This document shows positions 1-13,600 of a DNA stretch of 60,694 nucleotides, piece by piece (within the stretch, counting starts at the first letter, position 1; every line of letters begins with the position of its first letter). This stretch comes from Smittium mucronatum. Taxonomy: Eukaryota; Kickxellomycota; Harpellomycetes; Harpellales; Legeriomycetaceae. The position numbers and the translations under genes are program-made. The notes below the pieces were generated by a model, which did no database searches, was not told the DNA's origin, and worked only from the letters and a program-made list of their open reading frames with translations. Location of the stretch: the NCBI GenBank assembly GCA_001953115.1, contig LSSL01000099.1, positions 1 to 60,694 on the forward strand. Direction: 5' to 3'.

Positions 1-1709
1 AATATCCGGTTATATAGCTATAGAGATATTTCTTCGTCTAATCATCTTCTCGGGAAATGAATTTGAGTCCGATCCACAATCCAAATTCCTGGATTTTTAT
101 AATGATTATTGCATAAATAGTTTTTTATAAATGGTTTCAAAAGTGAAAATTCATGTTTATATTTTTCTCCCGTTTTATTTTGGGCTGGAATAAGTTAAAA
201 TGAATTGGAAATGTTAAATCTGTTTACATTTTGGGAATTTCTGTGAGTCCAAATGTTATTTTTACGCTCGCTTCTCTTTGCACTAGTTTTGAATTTTTCG
301 AGTTTTATTTCGGTCTTCATTTTCTGAAAAATGGGAAACTGAGGTTTTTGGTTCCATTTACTTTTTTTTATAATAGATTCTGCAAAAATCCTCTCAATTT
401 CAATCAAAAAGTGTAGTGTAAAAATAAAATTTTACTGGATAAGAGTTAATATATATTTTTTGAACCTAAAATATATTTGATTATATTGAAAAATAAAATA
501 AAAATAGCCAATATCACATCTAAAAAAAGTTAAACTATGATTAAAAACCAGCATTTAAGGTCGAATCCGCGTGGGTTAAAATTCACTTATGTGTCGAAAA
601 TAAAATTTTGATTAGAAGAGTATTTTTAGATTAATAAATTTTTCTTTTGAGCTGAACCAAATTTTAGTAAGGCGAAAAAATGTATATTGATAACTGATTG
701 AAAAGCTTTAAATTTCAAGAATGTTTCGCGGGTTTTAAGAATGAAAGCGATGGCATCATTTAGGAATTATGCACTAAACAATTTCCTATAAAAATATCAT
801 AAATTATCTTTACGTTTTTTGGGGACGTAGCTTTATTGATATTTATCGGACAGATTGCAAAAATCGATCAAAAACATTAGTATTAAAAACAAGACATGCA
901 TAGAAAATTTTTAAATACGCAATTTGTCAAATTTTTCTGTTTCTATAAGATTTGGCATATAAAATATTGAATCTTATTTCTATATCCAGCAATATATACC
1001 CATTTGATATATCGAAAGTGCTATATGTTTAAGAAGGCAAACGTACATACAAACAAAAAGTCATCAATTAAATGTGAAACTAATGATTATTAGGTTCACT
1101 AAAATTTATGATCAGATTCATCAGAGTCCACTTTCAATGAAAAAAATTTCTTCTACTAATAAAAAGGGACTAATTTTATATCTACCCCTAATAAATATAC
1201 TCAATATATCAAATCTTGTGTATCTGCTAAATGAAATAAGATAATTTAATGAGTTAGCTTTTTTACTACCATTATTTTCAATGGGCTTACTACAAGAAAA
1301 TTAAAACCATTAAATTATTTCTAGAACCAAGAATTGCTAGAATTTCTATTTTTGTGCTTCAAAATTTTCTATTCGATAATAGGGAAAATCGATCCAATTA
1401 GCAATTTAATGATTTATAACTTTTTTGTATTTAACTAAAAATGGAGGCCATTTTTGCGCTATAATCAAAGATTTAAGAATGGCGCACAAAATCGAAGAGA
1501 TAAAAAAATAAGTTTAAAATTTTTTTAGCGACTAGAATGAAACAAAACCGACCAATTTGAATTACAGTTGGCTAATAAAAAATTAAATATCCTATTTTTT
1601 ATACTTTAAGTATTATAGACTAATTTGGTAAATTAAAATCAATTTTTTTCCATTTTAAAATATAAATTGAAAATTTATACAATTCAGCCCAGTGAATATA
1701 AGTTTGTAT

Positions 1710-1721
1710 CCCCCCCCCCCC
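1710..1721. repeat. poly-C tract (12 C)
   Basis: Twelve consecutive C residues lie in otherwise strongly AT-rich DNA. It is one of six G/C homopolymer tracts of at least 10 bases in the window. Confidence 0.95.
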
Positions 1722-2894
1722 AAATGAAAAAAATTAAAAAACTGCGATAAAATCATTTTATGCAAATTATTAAAAAGAATAATTTTACGCATCTAGGATA
1801 TATTTATAATCTATTCCACTAATTTCAAACTTCTCGCAGATATAAAAAAAAGGCGGTAAATAAGAAAAAAAATCTCTAGTGCAACAGGTTTTATTTTCCT
1901 CCTATACATAGAAAAAAAGAGTGTTATTCCTACACATCTTATTTTAAATAAAAAAAATACAGCAAGAACTAAAAAAATATAAAAATATTCAAGCCTTATT
2001 AAAAGTTAAGATAAGACTTTTTATGAAAAAGAGCATATTTGTATCCAGTTTTATTTAAACGATATTTAATAAATATTGATTAGTTTCATTAAATAAATTA
2101 ATCTTCTGAAAATTTATTTAAAATAAAAAAATACTATGATTAAATTATCTGATAGTAAAACAGATATAAGCTGATGTGCTTGTTTAAAATAGTATATATT
2201 TATTTATCCATTGAGTTGGAACGCTCATTTTAGATTAAAATAAATAATAATTTGAAAAAAATTCTAACTATAAATAAAGTGATAAGTACACAGCTCATCA
2301 AATAATACATATTTTTCAGATCACACTACATACTACACATCACAAATTTCACATTGCGCAAATAAAAATTTAATTGATTATAAACACATCTTTGAAAAAA
2401 TCTACAAGTGCACATTACACACAGAATACATTATACTACAAGTAAGGCACAATATGAAATACAAGGAATACTAAACATGTAATATTAAAATTTTCACAAT
2501 GCAAATGCAAATTGACACTTATCATTCGTAAATCACACGTTGCAAATTTATTGCTAAATTAAAACCAAACAAAATTTATCTTTGAGGACTTATTCAAAAC
2601 TTCTAAAAAGATCTGAACTATAAAATATAAACAATATCTATGAATATTATTTTTTTGGACTTAACCTTGATATCAGATGTGTTTCTTTTTTATTTATTTT
2701 TTATAATCGGAAAATCGGGTATAACTCAATTATTTTAATCTATTTATATTTTTTTAGTTGAACTGAATATATTTTTAAAAATATATTTAAACGACAAATC
2801 ATATCCTACAATAGAAAATTTACTTACTCTACTTATCGATAAATATATTGGCAAACAAAAAAAGCATGTTTCAAAAGCTATTTTTGATATAAAT

Positions 2895-2904
2895 GGGGGG
2901 GGGG
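2895..2904. repeat. poly-G tract (10 G)
   Basis: Ten consecutive G residues in AT-rich non-coding DNA. Confidence 0.95.
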
Positions 2905-3662
2905 TGAACTGATTGACTAATCAAAATAAGATTTACTAATTAGGAAAAAAATTTCAATTTAAAAATGGAATCACAAATTTTAAAAATAATGACTCATTAT
3001 TTTGCATGAATATAACAAATTCTCATTTGGTTCTTAACCAAAAAACCCAATATATTTCTAGCAAACTTGTTTTATTTACAATTAAGCCAAATTTTATGAT
3101 ATTATTTTGGTTATTACTCAATGGAAAAATTATCAAATCATCTGAGATTATTTGGTATAAAATATCTAATCAATCAAATTTCGTTTTAGTCTTTTTTTTC
3201 TTTTTGTTTTTTTTTCGTAATTTAAAATTTTAATTTTACTCACTACATTATTTAATCTAAAAATCAAGGCTATTCTAAGGAGGAAAAAATATTCGAATAA
3301 GTTTATTTGGTTTTTTCGTTATTTTAAGTCTTGAATTCCGTTTGTGATAACAGTAAAAAAGAGTGGCATATTTTGTGGGATGTTACTCTCAAAAATTAAA
3401 AAATTAAAAAAATGTTTTATATATTAAAAAATTTAATATTAGATTGAGTAATAAGAGGAGAGACCAGAATTCAAAAAATAATGACCCTAAAAATTTTATA
3501 AAAAACCCCATGAATATCATAAAAAAAGTAAAAATTCAATCAAACAATATCGAAAGCTTGGACCATCATTATTTAAGCTCAAAAAAATTGGGACATACAA
3601 TAATTTTTACTATATATTCTAATTATTTTAACTAATAATATCTATTCTTTTATTTTATTTCA

Positions 3663-3672
3663 CCCCCCCCCC
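3663..3672. repeat. poly-C tract (10 C)
   Basis: Ten consecutive C residues in AT-rich non-coding DNA. Confidence 0.95.
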
Positions 3673-5150
3673 ACCTAGATTAAAAGTACTAATCAAATGA
3701 AATGAAATGATTTAATAATAAAATTTATCATCCCAAATATGAAATAAAACCACTCTAAGAATATCTCGTGTCAACAGGGATTATTTTGTTTATTTTTTAC
3801 TTAAGCTATCATTGATAATTTTTTCCTTGGATAATAATTTCTTTCTGAATTTTCAGCACAAGTTCTATAATATTGAACTTATATCCAAAAATTTGAGGCT
3901 TATACCTATAAAATATATTTTTATATTTAATATTCTGGTCTCATCATTAGAAATTGACTTAGATCAAATTCGTGTAATCATATCTGGATTTTTGTTCCTT
4001 GAAGAGTCATTTTTCAATATTTTATTTGAAAATTCAAAATTGTTTGTTTTCGTTGGTGTTTTTTAATCGGAAACCATTTTTTATTTAATTCTGCATATTT
4101 TGATTCCGTCTTAATCCTGTTACTTATGGAATTAGGATCAAATTGTCTTTGATTGTTTGAATTAATACCCTTTAATTTATTTTTATCAACCGAAAAATTC
4201 ATGTTGCATATTTCATATTTTAGTTTATAAATCTGTTTGTGTCAGTTAATAAAAATTATTTTTAATTTTTATATTTTTTTAATATTTATACTATCAAGTA
4301 TTCCACATAAAATATTTTGAGCGATGTCTTTTTGGCTTTCGACTTAAAATGAAGTTCTTTATTTAGGAGAGATGGTTCCTATACTTATTATTTTTTCATA
4401 GTTATTATTAGATGATCTAATTTTTTCTGGGGTACTATCAAAACCATTTGAAGTATAAATTCTAGTAAAAGAATGTGAATCCAATAGTTGAATTTAATTA
4501 TCCTCAAAACAGTTATCCTTTTTTGAGGCAAGTTTAATAAAATATCTATCGAAAATTATGGATTTTTCGCATTGAAAGTTAGTTTTTTTTATCTGAAATC
4601 ATAAATATTCTTTCATCAAATAAAGAAGTTCTACATCCAACGTCTAATGTGAAGCTACAAATTTTACTAAAGAATCTCATGTGACCATTTTTATCAATTG
4701 AATTTCCGAGCTAGATACTTTTTCCTGAAGTTTTCTCGACTTCCATTTTTGACCGTTTTTCATTTATACTATTAAAAATGTTATTTTTTCTATTTAGACA
4801 CAATATTATCCGATTTCTTCATGGATATAACTATGTAAATCTTATCTTCTAAAAATAATAACTTCAATAATTAAAAAATTATAATTGGAACAAAGTCCTA
4901 ATCCTCTGATATATTTTTAATGATAAAATATCTTTATCCTTTAATATCAGCAATTTTATTTCTAAAAAATCTTTAAGGCTGATTTAAATAAAAAAATAAT
5001 AATAATGGGATTTATATAGCTAATTAGTAAGTAAAATTTGGACATATTTCTCTTTAATCGTTCCATAACTTATATGGATTTAAAATAGAGATATCTTTGA
5101 GGGATATTGTTTGATATTCTGAAAATTTTAGGCATTGATTCCCTCTGAAA

Positions 5151-5164
5151 TATATATATATATA
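5151..5164. repeat. (TA)7 dinucleotide run
   Basis: Seven perfect TA units. This is ordinary low-complexity sequence for such AT-rich DNA. Confidence 0.9.
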
Positions 5165-6282
5165 CCTCAATAAAATTTTCTCTGAAGATCCTCATAAGTT
5201 TATCAGTAGCATTATAAATGATATTTTTGACGAATTTTTTTCAACTTTGCTATTGTTGAAACGTAAAACACCATAATTTCACAGGATGAAGATCAGAAAT
5301 GTCTTCTTTATAGAGTGGTGATACCATATTCAAATTAGAAGAATAATCTCAATATTTTATTCTAAAAAATAATTAAACCGCTAAAGTGATGTTTCCAAGT
5401 ACCTTTATTCTGTCCGTAATACAAAACACTCCTAACTTTTTAGACTAATAGCTCTATTTTTTTATTTTAAGTGAATAATAATTAATCAATTTTTACTTTA
5501 TAAGATATTAAAAATTCACTGAATAGATTTTAATTTACCAAAAAATTAGTTTCGGAATTAAATATTATTTTTTTAATGTTATTGATTTAGAAGAAGGTAA
5601 AGTCGTATGATCTTATATAATATCCTTGTATTAATTCTCTTATTTTGAATAAGATCAAAAACTGATATCTAAAGTGAATTTATGGTTTATGTATAAACTT
5701 TAATCTAAAAAAATTACCCAAGGGTATAATTTCTTGAGATATATTCAACTTAATATAGTATATATTAAGTAGTTGTTTTTTCTAAGTAGATCTAATTTTA
5801 ATAAGTTTGATGTAATAATTTTAAACCCTAATTCTTGTTTATTTGACCACCAGATAAGCCCTTTTTTGATAAACATAAAAAATTTGAACGTTTTTAGGAG
5901 AAAATGCTAAAATTTTCTAAGAATTTTTTGTATGAACTGCTTTTAAAAAAAATAAAGTTCGTGAAGTGATCATGAAAAATCTTCCTAGAAATTTCCTTAT
6001 GAATGACTTCTAAATCTCAGTATCTGTTCAAAAAAATTTATCTGCATTTAATACAAAAAAGATTATATTATAGCAGTTAGTGACTATCATGATTTTCATT
6101 TTGGATTTACTTTGGTTCCGTTTGATATCCTTTATTTGGATTAAAAAATGGCTGATTCAAAATGAATATTGTGATAAATGTTTTTTTTTCGGGAAATTTA
6201 TTTAAATGCTAATAAAAAGTTACTAAAACTAATTTTAAAAAATTAAAAAAAGTGAAAAAACTTCAAGAAAATTTGACCCAAC

Positions 6283-6390
6283 TCACCTCTGCCTCTCTAA
6301 CAGTCCCACAAATCGAGGTCTTTTGTTCAAGATGTTTATTGCGGCAACTAAATCTTCCAAACTCGTTGATCCACATTTTGTATAATTTAA
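6283..6390 (-). pseudogene. GC-richer island, possible transposase remnant
   Basis: This stretch has clearly more G/C than its surroundings. On the minus strand it stays open for roughly 40 codons, ending at the TGA at 6285-6283. The translated end includes SLEDLVAAINILNKRPRF. The spacing of a Gly/Thr-Ser-Leu segment followed by an LN-x-RPR motif recalls the C-terminal end of IS30-family transposases. The match is very short, the expected residues after RPR are absent, and no catalytic residues can be seen. A GTGAGT that could be a 5' splice site overlaps the stop, so it could instead be an isolated exon or a relic of a host gene. Confidence 0.2.
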
Positions 6391-7937
6391 GAATTTTGAG
6401 ACTCTTAATCTCGAAAAAATTGAAATGGGATTATTTTAATTTCTTGGATTTTGAGCTCTAAATAAGAATATGGTATCTTTCTGTAAGCTATTAATGTTTA
6501 ACACTAGTTAGTTGGACGAACTATACTGAAAAATGCTAAATTACTATTTAGTGATTTGTGATAAATATTATTAGATAAAAATATTGAATAGTAGATAAAT
6601 TACTGATAAAAAGTGAAAAAAATTAAATTTAGCCTGATCATTCATAAAAACCTAAATTACTTAAAATCAAAAGTACTTTGAATTTAAAAATATAAAATTC
6701 CTAAAAATGAATTTAAATTTCAAACAATCATTCTATATGAATTACGATAAAGATAGTCTAATTTGATAATCTTATTATACTGTAATATTAATCTATGTTA
6801 AAAAAAACTACCTTTCTTAACTTTAATCAACTTAAATTTTTATCTTTAAAACTATAGTCTTAAAATAACCAATTTTTACATATTCTAATTCTCTAATAAA
6901 GCGCGAAATTCTATTTTTCTGTGATAAATCCTTAAAGAAGCAAATTTATGAGAATTATAAGTATCATTCAAAATAAAATAAATTCAGAATATCAGAATTT
7001 TTTTCTTTTACCTTAATTTTTAAATTGATTTAACGTGATTAAAAAAATCTCTGTTTGAATCATTATTTTTTTCTGACTCCTGCCTTTGCAATTTAATGAT
7101 TTTTTTAGCGAATATAAATTAATAATGATTTAAATCAGCTGATAAATTTTACAGCGAATTAATCTTACCATTGAATTTTGCAAACATTCAAAAAAAAATT
7201 TTAAAGAGTTAATTCTCGATTCAATTTAGTGGATAGTTTTAGAGAAGAAATAGAGATATAAATAATATAAAAATAATTTCATCCTTTTATAGCAATTTTT
7301 TTTTTAAAGTGTTAAAATATTGGTCAGAATTTAGAATAATGAATTTGAGAGGTTCATTTTATCATAATTGATATAAATTGAGACCTATATAATAATATAA
7401 ACGTTAGAATAAAACCAAAACCAAAAATATATTATACATAATTTTCAGATTCACCCATATAAGGCTATAATGAGGCATATCTCTTCCCAAATTTATTTAT
7501 TCTTGAGCTTTTGGAATAAATAAGGAGAAGGCCTCTTTTAAATCTCTATTCTTCTCTAAAAATAATTATAATTTTCCTGTTATTTTTGGATTTTTTTCTT
7601 CTTCTTCTTTTTTATTTGAAAACTCTTTTTTCTGTATTCCGGTCATGTCGTAAAAGTTATTATCCTCTAATATTAGTGGAAATTTAGACATGTGAAAATT
7701 TTTAAGATGTACAAGTATATCGGTAAAAGTTTCGATATTTTTTAACTAAACCCTCTAAGTATTCCTTATTATTTTGAACGATTTTTTTAATCGTCCAATT
7801 TTTTTTTGAACTAATATTGTTTCACTGTGAGCAGAAGTGCGATTATATATTATCGTTGATTGATCTGGTTCTAATTAGCTAGATGGAGATTCAAAAAAGC
7901 TTTGAGAATTTTGTGAAAAACTCTGTAAATTTAACTA

Positions 7938-7940
<3 letters not shown>

Positions 7941-7968
<28 letters not shown>
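7941..7968. repeat. (GATT)7 microsatellite
   Basis: Seven perfect tandem GATT units, followed by a T run. Confidence 0.95.
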
Positions 7969-10611
7969 TTTTTTTTAGTATAACTATCCTAAATTTGTTA
8001 TTGATGCATAAAAATCCTCTATCAGCCTTAGTTTAACATTATTCTTTATTCTCAGTATATTCTATTCTGAAATAATTAAATAGATTTTTTCAAAGAACTT
8101 CGATAAATTTTCTCCATTTTTTAAAAAACTGGAATAACATGTATTAAACCCTTGAAAACAGGGCTAAATAAAGCACACCGACCAACTCATATAACTTCAA
8201 TCTTTCTTTTTATGCAGTAGCAATGTTATTTTTTTCGAATAAAATATTTTATCTTGTTGGAAAGAGCATCTTGGTATGTTTAAAAAACGCTGTAAAATCT
8301 AAGGTCAATGCTAAATCCTAATTATTTATAAGGTATATGTATTGAGACAGTTGTAAATCTTTTTTCGTTATAAATGAAAATTTCTTAAATGAGGTTTCTC
8401 TAACCAATATTGTAGTAGAATTAATCAACTTAAAGATTCAGGGAGCGTGATGTTTGAAATATTTTCACATTTTCTCAAATTTGAATTAGTATCCAAGATA
8501 AGTCAATAATATAAGATACTTATCCTTGAGCGATAATTTTGATCTTTATTTTCTTCTTTTTTCTGAATTTATTAGAACCTTTTCACAAACTCGATATATT
8601 TTACAAACTCACCCATCTAGATTCCTGTCTCAAAATAAAAAATTTCAGTATTTTTGGAAAGTTCAATATAGAATAAAGGATCATAGATGTCGGAGTCACT
8701 GATTCAGCTTTTTTGAAATAGTGGAAGCTTTAATTATTTGGGTTTAATTTTCTTTGATCAATTATCTGTATCTCTTAATTTTCTGTTGAATGTTAGCTCT
8801 TTCCATCCCCCATCCTCCTCTTCTTTAAATTTGCTATTATAAGGAATTTTTTTATGTGTCATGATATAATTATAAAAGTTTTATAATCTAAATTTAGGTT
8901 ATTATTTTAACCCTTAATTTTTTTTTAGAAATTGAAGAATAGGATGTTGAAATTTTCAAAAATTATTCTAGCGCAGTATCGAATTTTAAATACATGAAAA
9001 ACAAACTTCTAATATACCAAAAATTTAAATGTATTCCATGAATTCCCATAAACAGATTTGGAATCACATTTTTTATGATTTTTTACGTTGAAAGGAAACA
9101 ATTTAAATTTAAAACGTATTTATTGAAAATGCGTTAATATATTTAACTGAATGTCTTAACACAAAAACCAAACTCGCTTTAAGGTTTTAAAAAATAAATC
9201 GACTTTAGTCATTTTAATTTGTAAAATTAATACATCGACTTAATGTCATAACATAATAAAATTTCTAAGCAGTTTAACAATCATTTCGAAAAAACCATAG
9301 AAACTAATCAATTACGAATACTATTAAGTATTTATTCATTAAAAAGGAATTGGCTTGTCATTAATAATAAAAATTATATCTTTTTCAGTAAATATATTTC
9401 TGCAATACTAATACCAATGATATTTCATTAATAACAGATTCATAGTTTATAGGGTGAAGTGTTAAAGAAATTTTATGATTTTCAATAATTTATTCATCAA
9501 ATTTTTTTTTTTTTTTTCCAATTCCTATTCGACAATAACTCGTGAAATATACTTTTTTGAAGCAAAAATGGTTTATGGATATGTAGAGTAAGTAAACCTC
9601 TAATGTTTTCAAGAATAATACATAATTATATTTGATGATTATGCTGTATAATTTCGCATTGATAACTTGAAACAGTTAGACAAAGATTATTCGCGATTTA
9701 AAAAATGCACAATATATTAACGGATGTTTTTATTTTGGTCAATTATATGAAAATAAATATTCATTAAGTAGTTTTAGTCGATTTGACTTGGTTTAAAATT
9801 AAAAATAGTCGATTCTGATTCAATATAATATATTTCGATTCGTTTTATTCTATTTTATTTTTAATTAGCCGAGTTAAAATAATTATAGTCGAAAATAATC
9901 AGCCAACCAAAAAATAAAATAAAGCAAGGTATATTTTTTTAATTGTATTTTATTGGATAGATGTATGTCGAAGTGTCCAATGCCCAAATCGTGAAAGTGC
10001 TGTGTTCTTCGCCTATTTTTGGCTAATAATAATGAGTATATTCATTGAACGATTCAAATGATGGGTTAGCTCATATTTAGGAGAAGGTTATAACCAATCA
10101 ACTCTAGTTGTATTAGTCGGAATGAATTCGTCTATATAGTAAAGACCAACTGTAATTGGAACTATTGTAAAAAAAAAACTATTTTTAGCGAATAAAATGA
10201 GTATTAAATGTATTCCAGTTTATTTGGATAGGCGATCATTGGAGAATTAATGACTAATAAGATGAAGTGTTTTGTTTATAGGCGATATTTGGAATTGAAT
10301 AAATGCGAAAAACATAGCGAGAATTAATTGGGAACTAAAATATAAAAAGTGAAACTAAATTAATATTTGCTAATAGGAAAAAATATTCCGTAGAAAATAT
10401 TCATTGTTCATTTAAACTATTAGCTCTTTTTTAGATCTCTTTTAAACAATAATATTACTGCTTGTTCTTTTTTGATAGGAAGTTGGAGTAAAATCTAAAT
10501 CCTTAAGAAATATTGAGCATAGTATAGTTATTTTTATCCCTCACAACTACCTTTCTTTTAAGAAACTCAGGACTTCCTCTGTTATTTACACATTCTAACG
10601 TCTATTTTAAA

Positions 10612-13600
10612 ATGAGCAACGCAAATAATTGGAGGGAGTCGTTATCCCAGAATGAACGTATTGCTTTGCTTCAAAGAATGTTAGCATTTATCTTAATTTT
10701 CGCGTTTTTGCAACCATTTTCTATTTTTATGTTATGTTCCATATTTACTTTTTTTCCCACTCATTTCATAAAATAGGACATCTATGCTGCACATCTGTAT
10801 GCCGGCTCTAGACAAAGATAGTATAAGTAGTGCTGCCGCGAACTTTGAAAGTCAAACATATACCCAAGCCACTAGCAAGGTTTCGAGCTTTTTCTTTACT
10901 CTGTTTTATACACTTTTGCTAATTTATATTAAATAACCTTTTTTATTACTATTGTATATTAGCAAGACTACGTTGCACTTTTCGTCAAAAAGTTGGACGA
11001 TCTTAAAGACAAAATAAATAGTTTAAAAAGTAAAACATGCTCTTATTTTTATATCTGATTCTTTTTTCTTTTTTTCTCCAGGAATCGCTTATCAGCTTCA
11101 CTAATCATCTCTTTATCTTTTCTTTGAATTATAGACAATAATCATAATCCAAATATGAATCCGATGATGCAAGCCATGAATGCTGGTCAATTAAACAATT
11201 ATATTATGCAGCAGAAACTTAACCTCCAAAACAAAGTCGCTTCTGGAGCTGATTTCGAAGCATTGAAAGTTCAATCATTGCCTCAGACTACTAATTTCTT
11301 AAACGATCCAATGTCCTCAAACATAATTTCTAATCCTGAAATCTCAAACCCAAATCTTTTTTCAACCCCCTCCGAATTGAAAAACACCCTGGCATCTCCC
11401 ACCTCAAGTGCTGGTTTTGTTCAGAGAAATCCCCAGCAAATCCTTGGTCATAATCAAACTCCAAATGCGCAGTATCTTCAAAGTATGGAGCAGTTAAAAA
11501 GGCTTCAGGCCCTTGCTTCTCAGGGTAATCCCTCCCAGCAGCAATTGATAAAACTTCAGCAGCTCAGAATCATCAAACAAATGCAGAACCAAAAGAATGA
11601 ACAGTTCCCTGTTGCTAACAACTTTCATCCGGACATTAACCTTCAGCAATTGCAACTTCAGCTGCAAAACCAATTAGTTCAACAGCAAAACTTACAGAAT
11701 CAGCAACAGCAGCAAAACCAAAAGTACCAACAACAACAATTGTTGTTTCAAAAACAGCAACAACAGCAACAACTTCAACTTCAACAGCAGCAGCAGCAGC
11801 AACAGAAACAACAAATTTTTCAGCAACAGCAACAGCAGATGCAGATTAAAAATCAGCAATTGCAACAGTTTCACCAATTAAAGCAAATGCAACAGCAGCA
11901 GCAGTTACAGCAACAACAACAACAGCAACAACAACTTCAACAGTTACAGCAAAACCAGCAACAGAAAACGCCTTTTCAGCCTCAACAAAAGGACCCTAAT
12001 TCCTCCATTAACCCTTTCCAGTTCAATGCCATGAATGTTGCTAACCGGGGGGGTAACCTTACCGAATTTCCTAAAAATTCTCCTAATCCGAATATTCCTG
12101 TTCTAAATCCTTCTAATTCTAAAAGTTCCACACCCAATGTCGGCAAACTTGCTGAACAGCCAGTTTCCACTCCTGCTGTTCCACCCGATTTCCCTACCTC
12201 AGGGGCTTCCAACTCCATATCACCTACAGCAAGCCAAAAAGGAAAGAAAAAGTCCGAAATGATCGCAATACCCCCTACTCGTGTTTTTAGCGTAAATATT
12301 AACAACCACAAAGTAGAACTAACTATGCAACAGGTTTTTTCCATGAGATCTGCCGCCCAACAAAAAGATGATCAAAAAACTATAGATCTTGTCAATAATA
12401 TTGCCAAGGACTTCATTTTCCAAGTTCAGGCTATTTTAAAATCAGAGCTTGAATCATCTAGCTTGAAAAGTCCTGGGCAAACAAGCACTTCATCAATAAA
12501 ACCTCCATTCGTTGCATCCTCTAATGATTCTGGAAAGAAAACTTTTAATCAAAATTCTTTCAATGATTTAAATCAAAACTCAGGCCAGTCTAGCTCATTA
12601 GATCCGAATTATAACCAGAATTTTTCAGGGCCAAGTCCTAAAGTTTCACAGATCTCTGGAGAAGTGATCCCCCCAAATGTCCAACATAGTCTTGGTCTAT
12701 TGAATGGTATGCAAAGTATTTCTACTCAACCAAACCCTTCTGTATCTACACCTTCTGGGATTGACAAAGATTCGACTAGATTAGGTTCATCAAAAATCCC
12801 ACATGATTCAAAAATTGAGCCTACTTCTAATGTTAAAAACGTCAGAACTGGACCTTTGAATTTTTCAGACAGCGGAAATATGAGTAGTAATTCTGTCACT
12901 AAAATGGAATCCAATTCTAGCTCTGATTCAGTTGCATTGAGTTCTGTTAATAATTCCAACCAAACATTAAACATCAACATCAATAGGAAGGGGGTATCAG
13001 CAAATGAAGCCTCATTAATAATTAAAGACATCGAACAGAGAATTATGAAGCTCCACACTAAGAAGACCCCCATTCAAAACATTTCTGAGGAAGATAAGTC
13101 TAGAATTCGACTTATCGTTCCTATGCTTGCTCGAATGTTTTATCAAGTGGAGAAAGTTCTTCCCATAGTTTACATGTCATCACAAAACGAAGATACAATA
13201 GCTCAGGTACTCTCGATGAAGGTGTTATTTGAAGATCAGGTTTCTGCTAGTAAAAGATCCATTGAAGCTCGCCAACAACTGGAAAAACTTAAACAGATTG
13301 ACTTTTCTTCAATCACTGATAGCTCAACATCTAACAGATTTAAACTTGCTGCACAAAAGGCAATTTTAGATATGAAGAATGAGTTTTTACTGGACTGGAA
13401 TGAATTAGATTCAATGAGAACTAAGCTGATTTACCTTATTAATGATGTTAAAGCGAATATTAATAGCAGACCTCAAGTTAATGAATCTGAAGCCACTTTA
13501 CAACAAGGACAAACAAAAATGGAAGTGTCAAATTTAAATGCCGCTGACAATTCCAATAACACAATAACCATCTCAGAATCACCAAAAATAGAATCTAATA

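Larger units (their letters stand above)
1..10611. other. AT-rich gene-free flank
   Basis: No open frame here exceeds about 85 codons and none resembles a known family. The sequence is dominated by A/T runs with stops in every frame. It contains three short C or G homopolymer tracts, a TA run, a GATT microsatellite and one GC-richer island near 6.3 kb, listed separately. The last few hundred bases (about 10.2-10.6 kb) should hold the Med15 promoter, but no clear TATA element was recognised. Confidence 0.7.

Noticed and set aside
545..585. A GGTCGAATCCGCG segment resembling a tRNA B-box
   Set aside because: No acceptor, D or anticodon stem can be built around it.
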